Positions 25,801 through 40,800 of a stretch of 64,000 nucleotides of DNA are shown here, piece after piece. The notes beneath the pieces were generated by a model. It saw nothing but the letters and a program-made list of their open reading frames with translations, ran no database searches and was not told the DNA's origin. Position numbers and translations under genes: made by a program. The stretch's first letter is position 1. The number at the start of each line of letters is the position of its first letter. Source of the stretch: Bombyx mori (Eukaryota; Arthropoda; Insecta; Lepidoptera; Bombycidae); NCBI RefSeq assembly GCF_030269925.1, contig NC_085110.1, positions 9,796,001 through 9,860,000 of the forward strand, in the 5' to 3' direction.

Positions 25801-28800
25801 TTAATAAGGTTTTGCCAAACCCCACTTTTTTGTTATAAAATATCTTCCTTTGAAGGCAACCCTAACTTGACACGAGAATATTCGAATTACATGAGTATAC
25901 TGAATACAAATAATAGATACCATTCAGGATATCATGATTTTTATTCTCCTTACTTTAAATACGCGTATACAATAATTTCAATAGTTTCATTGAATACTGT
26001 GTTATGTCACTGTTACAAATGTCGCGGATACAATTACGTAAAGAAAGAAAATAATGAAATCTGTTTTGTATTTTCACATCTTATTTGCATGCCGTCACCT
26101 AGTCAAGTTGTTTGTCGAGTTCGACTCGAACGTATAATACGTATGTAACTTGCAGATACAGTGGAATTCAAATGCCTAGCAAAGTCACATTGAATCGCAA
26201 GTGAGCATTGCAAGTAGAATAATGACTATTCAAGTGACAATGTAGATCTCACTACGGTGTTGTAATACCGAGTAAAGAGTCCAAGGATTAATGAAAGTGA
26301 AAAATGTACGTACAGTTTTTTTTGGTACCTTCGATGGAAGACGAGCGTACGGCCCTCCTATTGAAGAATGACCAATATCGTTCACAGATTCAGCATGGCT
26401 AGGGACACTACGATACTGTAACGCCAACCGACATTTTCTGTAGAGGCAGCGCGAGCCCGCACTGGTAGGTTCCACCACTCTTTCAATTTCTGCTTGTAAT
26501 CATTAAAGGATGGGAAAACTCTTAAGATAGACAGTTGAGACTTCGAGTGTCAATGTTGGTGTCAGCATTCCCATTCTTACGTGCCTGGACTCCGATGACT
26601 ACAAGTAGAATATAAAATCCTATACGTACATAAATAGTTTTGTAAAATTGTTATAAATTACGGAAATTACCTTATCGTGAGTGATACGCGGGACCGATAT
26701 AATATAACAAACGTATACGAGATTGGATCCTTTCGTTTCGTATCAATATTATTCAGATGAACAATCTGTTTTTGTTTATTACCGATCGGCCTTTTTTTGG
26801 GTTATCTGATATTTTTCGTTTATTTTGAATTCATCGCAACGCACAGGGGCGGTAGGTGTTCTTTTTTTTGTAAAATATTTTTCCTGAAATTCCGACCTCG
26901 TGAAAAACGGTAATGTTCTTAAATATGATTGATTGATTTCATAGTGGCAGAAGAATAAATTTTTAAATTTATCCCGCAACATTCGATAATTTTACAATTT
27001 AACTAGCGGGTCTGATCAACTTTTTTTTTATTGCCTTTGCAGGTAGACGAGTACACGGCCCACCTGATGGTGAATGGTTACCGTCGCCCATGGACTTCAG
27101 CAATGCCAGGGGCAGAGCTAAGCCGCTGCCTACCGCTTAATACTCTGTGGATGCGTAAATGTTGTCTTGTCGTGAAAATAATAAAACAATCTTGGAATTC
27201 GACCGTAGCGCTACCTAAGGTGTCCAATTTTGAATCTAAACCTTACAACGACCTGTTCAAATATACCAAAAAAATCATCAAAATCGGGTCAGCCATTTAG
27301 CAGCTAAATGACAAATATACGTGTAAATGATAGAAATGTCTATATTTAAATAAACATTTATATACATACTTATTAATATTGTATACTTAACATATAACCT
27401 GACATATGTTCACGCAAAGTTCAGAAATTAGCAAAAACATCATGTAACAATATAATAAGAGACTCGATATTATATCGTAAATCCTAACCTTCCGAAACTA
27501 ATTCAGTTCAATTATATTATAATCACACGAATCATTTATACTGCATGACTGCTTTAATTCAGAAATTGGCAAATGACCACAGGGACCGGTGCAAACACAC
27601 GCTATATCCAAACACCACAAAAAAACTTAAAATAATGTTTTTATGCCTTGACTAAGTAGAACAATAACACTTTATCAGCATATTTGAGATAAAATCTTTT
27701 AGGTGAACAACAGGTTTTGGAACCGAAACTAACAGTTGTGTCACTCATAGCTATTTGACCTGTGTAATAAGATTGAACGCGCATATCTTTATATCAGCAT
27801 GTGTTTTCACTTTACAATTACGTCGCTGACGTAGGAGACCACCCACCGAAGACGCGCGATAGAGATCACGGGCGTCAGGTGTTGGGGCATAGGTTACTAG
27901 CACCGCTATTAATAAAGTTCGACATTTGAACAATGGGCCTGAAACTAAATTTTATTCAAAGTAACAGAAAGCCCGACGATATCGCAGACATTCATCGAAC
28001 AGAATGTTTTAGGGTCTTTATTATATTCACAGGCGTATCTATAAATAAAGATGCAATTCTCCATTGATAATTATCAGAGCTTACAGTCAACGCATGAATG
28101 CCACCACTCGCTTTGAGGCAATAAGATCTAAAAGTCAATAGGATTGAAATAACGGCTGTTCAATCAATCGAACCGAAATGAATGATTTCCTTGTTGTACA
28201 AATATGTGGTACTAAATCACACGGACTTACAACACCTTTGAAGATCCCCCTGAAGATAGCATTACTACGGGTGAATGATAACGAATGAGTTTTATTATTA
28301 GTGCTATTAACAGTGCCACGAAAAGGCCGGGATCGCGAACTGTATTTTGACAAATCTTTTATTTTTATTTACGGTAGGCAGCGGCGTTACGTGCCCCTTT
28401 CATTACTGATACTCACGACGTCGGTAACCACCTACCATTAAGTAAGCTCGTCTGCCAACAATGTCTAAAAAAATGCAAGATTCTTAAGACACACCGAACC
28501 TATAGTTTGTTCGTGTAATTAATCCTCGATCTTCAACAACAACACTATTATTATTATTTGGAAGGAAACGGACAGCTAACACCGATCCCCAAACTTTAAA
28601 GTATAAACCTTTACTAAATTACAGCTCGATATGAAACGATAAAGTGTAATTAATACAAATTGCTGTGGGCTTTAAATGGCTGTCAAAGAGACCGCGGGTC
28701 GGGATTAATGTTAGATAAGTGATTGGTCGGTTATCGCGAAACTTTCTCACGATAGATGTTGCGGTATGGCCGGTGCTTTGCGCCCTAAGGCGCTATCTTC

Positions 28801-31800
28801 CAGTGTAGGGGGCTTCTAATAAAATATTATGGCCCCTTAAGTAGGTAAAGATAAGACGTCGCAAATATTTTATTTGATTAAATTTGTTCGAGATAACAGA
28901 GGGATTCTTTACGACGCACTTATACAACAGTTATAGCGCTCCTTTTCTTGTTTCTTGATATAAACTGAGGAGATGACGAATAAATCTGATAGCGATATTT
29001 CTAGAAACTCTAAACAACAAGTTTAGATGAATTATGTAAGAAAATCTGAACGAAAACCTGAACGAAATCATAACGCTAATGTTATCTGACGCCATTTATA
29101 TATTTCTCTCATTATTATATATTTATCTTACGATTTTATCTACTGTTTGTTACATCTAAATTTTATTGGTTATATTATTTGTTCCGTTGTTTTAATTGAT
29201 TGACTGCCTTAAGATCGTTGTTCACTCTGTATTATATTATGAGTATGTTTATAGTATACCTGGTAATGGAAGCTAGATGAATGCAGATAGAATAAGTTAG
29301 TCACCAAGACTAAACTAATGTGTGCATTATTTAAGGTCACATTCGTTCATCTCCTCGGAGAGTTTCTTCATCAAAATTATTACTCATATGACACAAGAGA
29401 TTAAAACTATGAGTATAATATTTTTATTTATATTAAAATATCAATATTTGAAACCTATCGTTATCGTTAAAAATTAAAATTGACCTTTGTGTTGTCGACT
29501 GGAAAAAATATCTAAAATATAATGTATTTTACAAGCCACCGGTAGATTGGATTTTTTTTAAATCCTGTTAATTTATTGAAACAGATGGCCGAAATAGAAA
29601 GTTTATTCGTAGAAATGTTATGTAAATAATCTTTGAGTAAATATTTGGGTAATAGCTGGTTAGAAGTTACGCTGGATTTAGTTGCTTTTAAATGCACTGT
29701 TGACTTTGGAAGTCATTTTCGAAAGATACGCAAATGGACATATAAGCAAACATAAAACTAATATCCAAATCATAAGGTCGTTAAAATTGTTATTTTAAAT
29801 TCAATTCTGATTCTATAATTATTATTTTAGGCCAATAGTATAACAATTAGTACTTTTGTCTTATGTAAAACGAACCCAAGGTATAATAAATTAAATGGAG
29901 AATTCAAAAAATCCATCCGCAATTCAAGCAATCCTAAATTGATTACAAAGGAAAATCCTTTGGCTCTCCCTAGGGCTGTAAGAATCTAATATAGGAACCT
30001 AAAAAGGTTTACTTATAATCGACATATGCTGAACCAGCATGGTTCGATTTCATCTCCCTCCAAATTTCTGCCGCGTACCAGTATCGAAATTGGAAAGATA
30101 TTGATTTCTTATAATGAATGGCGATATTCACGTGATTATTTTCATGTAATCTTTTAACCAAACCGGGGAGTTAGTATTACGCACATTTACGATGATAATT
30201 GTTAGACAATTTTTATTCTAAAAATATAAACAGGAACAACCACTAACTTTAGTTATATAATATGGTTAGGTAATTAATTCGACCGCCTTGTTAGGCGACT
30301 TTTTAGTGATCCTGATTATACTCTCATTTATCCGATTTAGATACTCGGTTGGAATCAGTATCTTTGTGAAAGATATTGGATATTTGGGGTCTGTATAGCT
30401 CCTGTTTCGTATATGTTGCAAGCATCCACAGCTCGGGAGAAAATCCCAGTCTGAGGTCGTTGACTATTATATCATTCTCTTGTATCATTCATCGATTGTA
30501 TTACGTACCACTCTTTTTTAATAATGAAGTAATCTATTCTTTTTATATCAAACAAATCGGTTTGTGCTTTCTGTTTTCTTCTTGTTAAAGCTACACTGGT
30601 TCTATTATTTATAAATATAAACATATTTAAAACGAACATATTTTATCTTGTGTCTTGATACAAGCCAGACACACTGCGTCTAAAATTAATTAAACATTAT
30701 ATGAGTTTTGGGGTGTTTTGCTCATCGTTGGTAAAATAATGTAACTAATTATGTAGGTTTATATTTTTCTCTTTGTTAATGTACACGCTTAAAACATACG
30801 GGATACGACCACTATCCTTACCTATATATTAATACGTGAAGCAAAAACTTTGTATCCCTTTTTACGAAAATTGCGCGGACGGGGGATTATGAAACTTTTC
30901 CTCACTTATAGAGATTATAGAGAATAAGTGCACAATGCTAATATTTTTTTAAAATAATGCATTAAAGATACATTAAATCAATAAAGAAAACATTACACAC
31001 ACTACATACCATGTATTTGACGCACACACGCATGCATACTATTTATTGTCAAACTTTTGTTCTTGGCGTCTGTTGTCAAATTGAGAATACATTAAATATT
31101 GTTTGTCTTTGTTAATATTTTTTATAGTGTAGTCTTGGCGAAATTTGTGATTATAGAAGTATAAAATACAATCATAATAGTGTACAAACTTACAATTCCA
31201 ATTAATTATAGTCGAATTTCGACTACTGCGGGACCTCTAGTTCAAGTTAATACGCTTACTTTATTCTCCACTTATAAGTTTTATCAACTTTCACATTCAT
31301 AAATTACTTTTAAATTTATTATAATATTCAATAGTGAAACTGAATATTACAAATGAAAAAACCCATTTCTTATTTTGATTTTAAGCTTAACAATGAGAGA
31401 TTGTTTTCGATTTCAAAGTTCAATACATATAAACTAAAGAACGAGGGAGTGTCATCGAACATTGTCAAAAATATTTTATTTTCAAAATTAGAGCTAAAAT
31501 TTCGTATCTACTTCTACATCGTTAAGAAATATGCTCCGGTTGAATGTTTCGGATTTTATGGCAAAAGCCCAGCGGTCTAGTGTTGCCCTACCCATCCATT
31601 CTTCGTATTTCATAAGTATTTAAAAAGATATAATATTATAACATCATAATGAATAAATACTGAGTAGTAATCCTGAGTAGGTGATGAAATGTGACTTTTC
31701 AAATTATGAATTTATTATACTTAATTTTAAATTTTAATGTGATCAACATAAGTCTCACGCCACATACTAAGTCTAGACAACCAAAACGTATCGTGACGTG

Positions 31801-34800
31801 TACATAATTCTAACTAATGTTCCTACCCAGTATAAGCAGAATATTTAAATGAGCCTCCTCGCACACATTGGTACTCAGATCTCTTTTTATTTACTTCATA
31901 TCTTAGTTCTTGTCACTTCCAACGCTGATCATTTGTGTTCAGATTGATTGATTGATTGATGATGAGCTAGTGCGACTTTAGTAGTTCGTTCAAGTACAGA
32001 GTTTACTGTAGTTTTTGACAAGCCAAAGTCTTTTAGTAGGTTATAGAGAGATTTCGCTGGTATTACCTGTCCCTCCCACTTCAACAGCAAATAAACTAAC
32101 CATCCATTTTTCCATATCCATTTTTGGTTAGCTCATTCGTGAGATCGTAGTATGTGTTTCTTTTTTTGTGTGATCTTTAGTATATTTGTTTCCCACGGTA
32201 TAGTAAGCTTTACTAATGGTACATGCTTGGTTTTCCTAGAAAAGAGAAATATGTCCAGTCTGGAAGGCCAAATTCCGACATCCTCAGAGGTTTTTACGCT
32301 TTCTACTTACTTTAAAGGGCAACAAAGGCTACTGGTGGTAGTATCTATTGTGAGTCCGCATGGGTAGGTACCACCGCCCTGCCTATTTATGCCGTGAAGC
32401 AGTAATGCGTTTCGGTTTGAAGGGCGGGGCAGCCGTTGTACTGTTAAAAGTGAGACCTTACAACTCATGTCTCAAGGTGGGTGAGGGCATTTACGTTGTA
32501 GATGTCTATGGGCTCCGGTAACCACTTAACACCAGGTGGACCATGAGCTCATCCACCCGTCTAAGCAATAAAAAAAACATAGCTAACTGGGCTGTGAGAT
32601 CATTCGCCCATCTAAATAAGTGAGAAATGCAACTACTGCTGTTTTTATCGTGATGTAGATGAGCTAAGAGCGTTGCCTAGCAACCCTGCGTCGCCAGAGC
32701 GTCGAGCGCCGGGACGCTGCGGGCGCCAGTGTACTCCCGGCGTCGACACCGACGTCTACTGCAATCATAAAAAGTTAAATACATACACTGTGTGTGTGTG
32801 TGAATTTAGAAATTACATCAAAACAAAAAATTATGTAAAAACGATTGATAGTGTGAACTTTGAATATGGAAAAAGAAAGTGAAAGAATTGTGTTTGTAGG
32901 CTGTGATTCAAATAATGTTTAAACATGTCAAATTTCGTGAAGTGATATGACTGATATACCAAAACTACCGATTACACTGATGCATAGAAAATAAAATATT
33001 TCCAAATAGCTTTAATAGAAAGTGCCGTAAAGAATATCATTATTGCAATTATAATTTTTTTAATATTAAGTTAACAAATTCGGGAAACTTCCATGCATTT
33101 GAATTAGCAGACGGGCTTAGTAAACAGCATACGATAAGATCAAGATAAAGTTTTGCGTAAATGCATAAAATAATATTATTACATATTTATTATCAGACGC
33201 ATGCTGATACAAGCATTCTTCTCTAAAATTTAGTGATAACGTTCCCCAGGTGCAATTGAATTTTTAGCATAAATAATTTCAAAACACAAAATGCAAAAAC
33301 AAGTTGTTTATAATGCTCGCTAAAAATCTAAATTTGCGTTTCGAATCATGTATTATTCTACAAAGTAAAAATGAGAGAGCACTTTTAGAAAAGAGTACCT
33401 ATTTACACGGTGCCGTTTCTTATGTTGTGTTTACAATAGCTCATTGAAAGCGAGAAGAGAAACGAAGTAATGAAAGGACGGTCGACGGCTGCCAGCACTC
33501 TGTGATCTTTGCTTCTTGTATGTGACGGCCTTTTATTTAAACAGGTCTCACCCTCTCGGTTATTCACCCTCGCGACCGTCGAGCACGCGCTTTCCGAGGT
33601 CAGGGTTAAATCTGCGCCATTACTGACACTCGGACGTATGTAAACATTCTAGCGCTAATTAAATCTCAAGCTGTCAAAACCAACGAACACTCTTTCAAAA
33701 CAGTATAGAGAATCGTAGGATTTTGAAATGTTTTCCTAAATGTAGTTAAGCAAATACTTATGTGAATTTGGATGTCGCAGTGCAGAAATACAGGCGCATG
33801 CCCCCGGGCGCCGGCCACTTTACGTAGTCGGCAGATTCCTGCGAATTTTCAAGGGCTTATAAGAACTCCCATTGTTTTTCTTCAAACAAAGATTTCAGTC
33901 TTTTTGTTTTTTTTTCATTTTAATTTTTGAATGGTCCGTATCTGTACCGTATTGTCTTTACTAAAGCCAAGACGTAAACAACAAAAAATGAAACGTATAT
34001 TTTTCTAAATAATTCTTATTTGAATTCAATGAAAGTTAGTTTCGATAATAGCTTTGCACAACATAAATTAGTAGGTACGATATTCGTTCGACTATTCGGC
34101 GATAGATGGCGTTACTCTTACCGGCGTAACAATATAGATGAACTAGAAATTAGTGGAAGCGATCGAGGATGCGCGGTCGTACTAGGAGCGGAAGTGGTGA
34201 GGAAGCAGCGCGCGCGCTCCATCGACTCGCGTTCGCATTGTGGCGTGCCGTGTTCTACATCCAACGAGGACATTTGCGACATCTACACACGCGCTCGCGG
34301 AGACTATGGGCCGATCAACGTACATCGGTGGGCATCATCACTTTAATTAATTTGTCGTCGATTCAATTCAATAAGATCAGGGATGCCAAAAGCAGTCGAT
34401 GTCGGTCCCGAGAGGCCGATATGATTTTTATTATTATTATTATTGTTTAGATTGGTAGACGAGCTCACAGTAACTTAAATGTGCCACCCACTTTGAGATA
34501 TAAGTTCTAAGTTCTCAAGTATAGTTACAACGGCTGCCCCACCCTTCAAACCGAAACGCATTACTGCTTCACGGCAGAAATAGGCGGGGTGGTGGTACCT
34601 ACCCGTGCGGACTCACAAGAGGTCCTACCACCAATCAAAATTAAATAATTTTCCCAGTAAATTTCCCAGGTTTATGTAGGTATATAAATGATTGATTGAT
34701 TTTAGGAGTCGACGAATTCTAAAAATCGACCCCTATCAATTAACACAAGTTTCTTATCTGAAACTTTCACGATATTGCTCTTATAAGTTGTTTTACTTAT

Positions 34801-37800
34801 ACCAAATTTCAATAAGAAGTATCATTGTTGTACTTTTAAAATACTCAACAAATGTACTATCATGCAGAAGTTAGGTGTCCCTGCCCTGTTAGGTCTACTT
34901 CGGAGGCATTGAGGCAGCTGTTTGCTAATCCCAATCCTCCTGACTGCAAGACGAAAAACTGGGCAAGTTAACAATTAATCAAAATGGGTATCTTGCTTAA
35001 AATTGTTTGGGAATCTCTGACTCAAACCGAAGCATATAAAGTATAAAACAACTCTAATATCATTATAAGTGTATCACCTTTAATATGAAGTTTAAAATAT
35101 GAAGTACAAAAAGCTACGTGTAAATTTATCACTCCAGTGTAAAGCCTAACTTCATCATTAGATCGTCATTATGTATTATCGTTCTTAAACATTCTCAGAG
35201 GTAAATTAAATATCATCGTATTACATGAACGTTGCTGCATTAATCACTTAAAGCTATGGTTAAGCCACACCTAAGGGCTTCGTTTATCAGCTTTATTGAA
35301 CCCATCATTCACATCCCATATCGGACGGCTAGATCTAGGCAGCCCGACGTCGTGGCCTAAAGGATAAAGTTCTGTGCAGTCGTGTTAAGCGATGCGATTA
35401 TGTCTTTTTTTTTTTCTCTACCTATGCTGATAGCCTTGAGAGGCTATATCAGCGTTACCCTAGCGTGTAGGTTAGCTCGCGGGGCTCAAACCAGAGGTGT
35501 TGCTAACACTGGCCCTAGCAAGAGCAGTGCTTCGCAGAATCACGGAACCACGGTCATTTGCGGTAGGAAGCGGCTTGGCTCTGCCCCTGGCATTGCTGGA
35601 AGTCCATGGGCGACGGTAACCACTCACCATCAGGTGGGCCGTATGCTCGTCTGTCTACAAGGGCAATAAAAAAAAACAACCACCGGATCGGAAACGCGAG
35701 CCACTGAGAAGATCCGGCGAGAAACTCAGTGGGCTGGGACTATGTCAATGTTCAAACACTGCAGCCAGTTTAAAAAAAGATAGATGAAGAAAGAAAGAAA
35801 GAATGATAGAACTTATGAATCTTTAAAAATGATTAACTACTTGTGTTTTGTTTCAGACACGATCGGTAAGCGCACCGGCGACCCCTGCGGCCTTGACATT
35901 TGGAAAAGAACAGGTGAGAAGCACTTATTTAGAAACCGAATATTTTCTATTTATATACAAGTACAGAATTTCGGCTTCCCATTCGGCCAGCGACAAGATG
36001 CTTTTATTCCCTATCCGACACGTCATTACGGATCCTCCCGATCCATTAACGGTGCTTTTAGGTACCACAAGCACTGGTCACCGAATTAACCCATAGACAC
36101 AGCCCACTGAGTTTCTCGACGGATCTTCTCAGTGGGTCGCGTTTCCGATCCGGTGCTAGATACTGCGAAGCACTGCTCTTGCTAGGGTCAGTGTTAGCAT
36201 CACTCGGGTTTGAGCCCCGCGAGCTCACCACTAGTTAAGATTACGCTGAAATAGCCTCTCAAGGCTATCAGCTTAGGTAGGAAAAAAAATCCCGTCTACC
36301 CGCGGTAGTACCATCTTATATTCCTACAGAACTCATCCATGATTCCTATCTTAGCTAGGTTACTGTACATGTCTGTTTCTATCGTGAAGCTATTATGTGT
36401 TTTCATTTGAAGCCTAGGATGTCTTTGAATACAACTGAGAATACGGTCTTATAACTCGAGTGTTGGAATTGTAAAATCATAAAATCTAATCGCAACAGCT
36501 CGTTTTAATATAAATTACTAGACAATATAAAGCACGACTTTACATGAACCAACTTAATCGGATTACATTCACGGCGAACAAAGCGTTTAGCTTTATTCAC
36601 TCCGTCGTCACCCACGCGCTGCTTGTGACACTTTCACAACTACAACGCGCCTAAAATATTATTTGTTCTGTCATAAATTTACCGTCAAACCAAATTCACG
36701 ACATTCACTCGAAGAAATCACTTTAAAATGACGCTCGGTCGGCTTAATTCCAGAAACGAGTTGACGACTTACATATGCTTAAGAAAATATTTGAGTTTGC
36801 ACTGTTACCAGGCTTCCTCGTGCGAGAGGCGTTCGTTCAGTTTCGAGTATGTACCGCGCCGATACATTCTTAAACGATGATATAAATATTTACTAGTCTT
36901 TTACGTTCGATTGCGCGTGTACCGTGCATCTATCTCTGCTTAATCTATCATTGGTACGGAAATAGCTCGGAAAACACTTTATTAAATCTGTTTTGTACAA
37001 GTAAATCGCATTTGATTTATATTCATCTGTACGTGAAGGTCGATAACGTATAAATTTACATAAGCCTATACTATCGATAGTATGAATTTGTAATATCACT
37101 TCCGCTTCTTTTAGGAATTCGTTAAGTCGCGTTCAATGACAACTTTGAATAAACAGTTTTTCGCGTGTCATTTCGCTTACCAGAAAATAATAGTAAGGTA
37201 AACGAGTAAAACCAAAGACATTGCTGGTCGCAGACTTCCTTAAAAATATATATAAATTTGTGCTTGTGTGCGTGTCTACACTTTTAGTGATCAGGGACAA
37301 GAAATGTACTATTTCTCAAAGTTTGTATCCATTATTAGTTGCTGTTTAATAATAAAAACATAAAATGAGTGAGAAATTTACTTTTTTCTCTACTTTTAAC
37401 CGTTGGTAGACTTTTTTTATTTATTTTTTATTGCTTATATGGGTGGACGAGCTCACAGCCCACCTGGTGTTAAGTAGTTACTGGAGCCCATAGACATCTA
37501 CAACGTAAATGCGCCACCCACCTTGAGATATAAGTTCTAAGGTCTCAGTATAGTTAAAACGGCTACTCCACCCTTTGAACCGAAACGCATTACTGCTTCA
37601 CGGCGGAAATAGGCGGGGTGGTGGTACCTACCCGTGCGGACTTCCAAGAGGTCCTACCACCAGTGATTACGCAAATTATAATTCTGCGGGTTTGATTTTT
37701 ATTACACGATGTTATTCCTTCACCGTGGAAGTCATTCGTGAACATTTGTTGAGTACGTATTTCATTACAAAAATTGGTACCCGCCTGCGGGATTCGAACA

Positions 37801-40800
37801 CCGGTGCATCGCTACACACGACTGCACCGGATGTCTTATCCTTTAGGCCACGACGACTTCGAGGCTATGCCAACTACGCGCTATCTGGTAGGTGAACCCA
37901 CGAGGCTCAACCTAGGAGGACTTACTAGCACCAGCTCTAGCAGGAGCAGCGTGAAATAGCCACTCTTCTCTAGATTGGGCAATATTAACCCAGTTTATAC
38001 TTGCTACTTTCTTTATGTCGTCTTCCCATCTAGTGGTATGGTTTTCTCTATATGGTTTTCTCCTCTTTCTTTTTCCCAGTGGGCCCTTCCATATTGTTAC
38101 TTTTTCTGTCCAGCTCTGGCCCGAAGGCGTGCTACATGTCCAGCTCATTTCCATTTTAAAGTTAAGGCTTGAACTTAATATATCAGTTGCTTTGCTAATT
38201 TCTCTGATTTTTGAGTGACGGATTTTTTGTATTTTCTTTCAATTTAGTATACTACGCTCCATTCCTCTTTGGCATGTGACATGGCATGTTGTATATATGT
38301 GTATAGTGTTATAAGAGGGCTTAAAAAGTGCTATCCATCTTCACTGTTCGAATTGACTACATATTTTTATTTTCAACCGCAAATACTCTCTAGCCTCGTC
38401 ACAATTGTGTACCATGTAAAATGAATTGAAATGCACATGCATATTAGCACCGCAGTTCAGAACTTGTTCCCAAAACCGCAAACTTGTCTACGCAATTATA
38501 CTTGACGTTTACAATATGTTTCCTAGTCTGTGTTAGGTACCGGACATTGTGGTCACTGTTAGAAACATTCCCGCAAACTTAAGCAACTGTTGATTCTAGT
38601 CACGAAAAATCACGATCAGTTTTTTTCTTTAGGGAGAACTCATAACCTTCATATTAATCAGAAGAGAGAGAATTACTGGTGGTAGGACCTTTTTTGAGTC
38701 CGCGCGGGTAGGTACCACCACCCTGCCTGTTTCTGCCGTGAAGCAATAGTGCGTTTCGGTTGGAAGGGTGGGGCAGCCGTGTAACTATACTTGAGACCTT
38801 AGAACTTATATCTCAAGGTGGGTGGCGCATTTACGTTGTAAATGTCTACGGGCTCCAGTAACCACTTAACACCAGGTGGGCTGTGAGCTCGTCCACCCAT
38901 CTAAGCAATAAATAAAAAAATTGAAGTGTCCAAAAAATCAACTCCAAAAATGAGACGGATTTCTGCTTAGCTTAATGACCTGATATTGCATACGCATATG
39001 TTCCTTTACATTATGTTTCTATATTAAACCGTCAAATAATAATAATTTTTCGTAATAACCCACAGGGTGGTGGACGGTCTGCTAGCTACCCCGGCGGTGC
39101 GGCCGGCTCCAGACTAGACCTCTGTTACGTAGCAGAACGAATGCTGGCTTTGCATCTCCCGGGCAGAGATGCTCATGCAGAAGCACAGGCCGCGCATATG
39201 CTCACAAATAAACACGGAGAACATTTCATGGTGAGAGCATATTTTGCTATATGTATGCCACATTTGATAGCTGTTTTATAAAATAGTGTAAATTTTTTTT
39301 TCATTTTAATGTGAATAATTAATATTTTACTGAGAAAATGAAACAGTAATAAATTCCCTTTTTACCTTCCCAAAGTTTACTTATTCGCTTGATTTCCTTT
39401 AGTGTGCCAACGTTTCCAATTTTAATAGAAAATGTATTCTGGTGCCGATGGGTGTATGAGGTCACAGCTCTCTGATTATAAAATGCTTAATGTAACCCAT
39501 GAAAATTCAGTTATGAGGTCGAAAATTTAATTGGATTGAACCTTACCCTGTAAGCTGAATTCCATAACTATTTCATAGCAGAAAAAGGAGTATGGAGGTA
39601 CCTACTCAAGCATCCTTACAACACGCCCTAGGAAAATTACATACCAATCCACTATAAAGATTTATACTCGTAATAAATAAGTTTTATTCACGTTCCAATT
39701 AACGTTTATTAATACATCACGAGAGGACTGCCAAAACAAATTGTCGCGGTATTTTGATCAGAAGTCCCAAAATTTCTATAGCAATGGGATCATGTCCGTA
39801 CCTACAAGATGGCAAAAAGTTATCGAAAATGGTACCTACATACTTTAGTTAAATGTAAATAAAAAAAAAATTATTGCCTTTGTAGGCAGACGAGCGCATG
39901 GCCCATTTGATGGTGAGTGGTTACCGTCGCCCATGGATTTCAGCAATGCCAGGGGCACAGACAAGCTGCTGCCTACCGCAATTTTTTTTTTGTGAATTTT
40001 CTTAAAAAATGCGTAGAAATTTTTTCCCCAACCTATTGTTTTTAGTTAGGTAACGCAGTAAATATTGTTATATTCCAGGTGTTCGAGGTAAGCGGTGGAG
40101 AGGGTGCTGATGAAGGTGTAACCGCTCGCAGCGTGTTCGGGCGTGCTCGTGCTCTCGGCTGGGCGGGCGACCTGGCCCCTCCCCTTGAGAGGCTTTGTGC
40201 TGCTTGCAAACACATCGAGAGCTGGCTCGCTGCACATCCCAAGAATGTTGCTATATTACTCGCCTGGTTAGTCATTTCACGGATGCCATCGCAACTTTGT
40301 AGGTTTCTACATTTTTCGGAAACCGCTTTGAACAATTTTACACATTTCGATACTTTTTTTTTTAATTGCTTAGATTGGTGGACGAGCTCACAGCCCACCT
40401 GGTGCTAAGTAGTTACTGGAGCCCATAGACATCTACAATGTAAATGCGCCACCCACCTCGAGATATAAGTTCTAAGGTCTCAGTATAGTTACAACGGCTT
40501 CCCCACCCTTCAAACCGAAACGCATTACTGCTTCACGGCAGAAATAGGGAGGGTGGTGGTAACTACCCGTGCGGACTCACAAGAGGTCTTACCACCAGTA
40601 AAAATTTTGACAGTCATTAACGCAAATTTCGTGCAATAAGAATTGCATAGCAAGAAACTCGAAGTGGCTATGTAAATAACAATTATTTTTAGTTTAATTC
40701 GATACAATTCGATTACATTGAGCGGGTCCGATGTTGATTGAATAACTTAAGTGAGTAATCCTCGAAAACTACGCTTATTTTACAAGTTTTTGCTTGGTAA

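Noticed and set aside
37780..37857. tRNA gene (also at 24940-25005 and 41261-41340)
   Set aside because: These are tRNA-like heads of full-length Bm1 SINEs.
37575..37959. ORFs of 61-106 codons as genes
   Set aside because: They are translations of a Bm1 SINE and of the adjoining LINE fragment.
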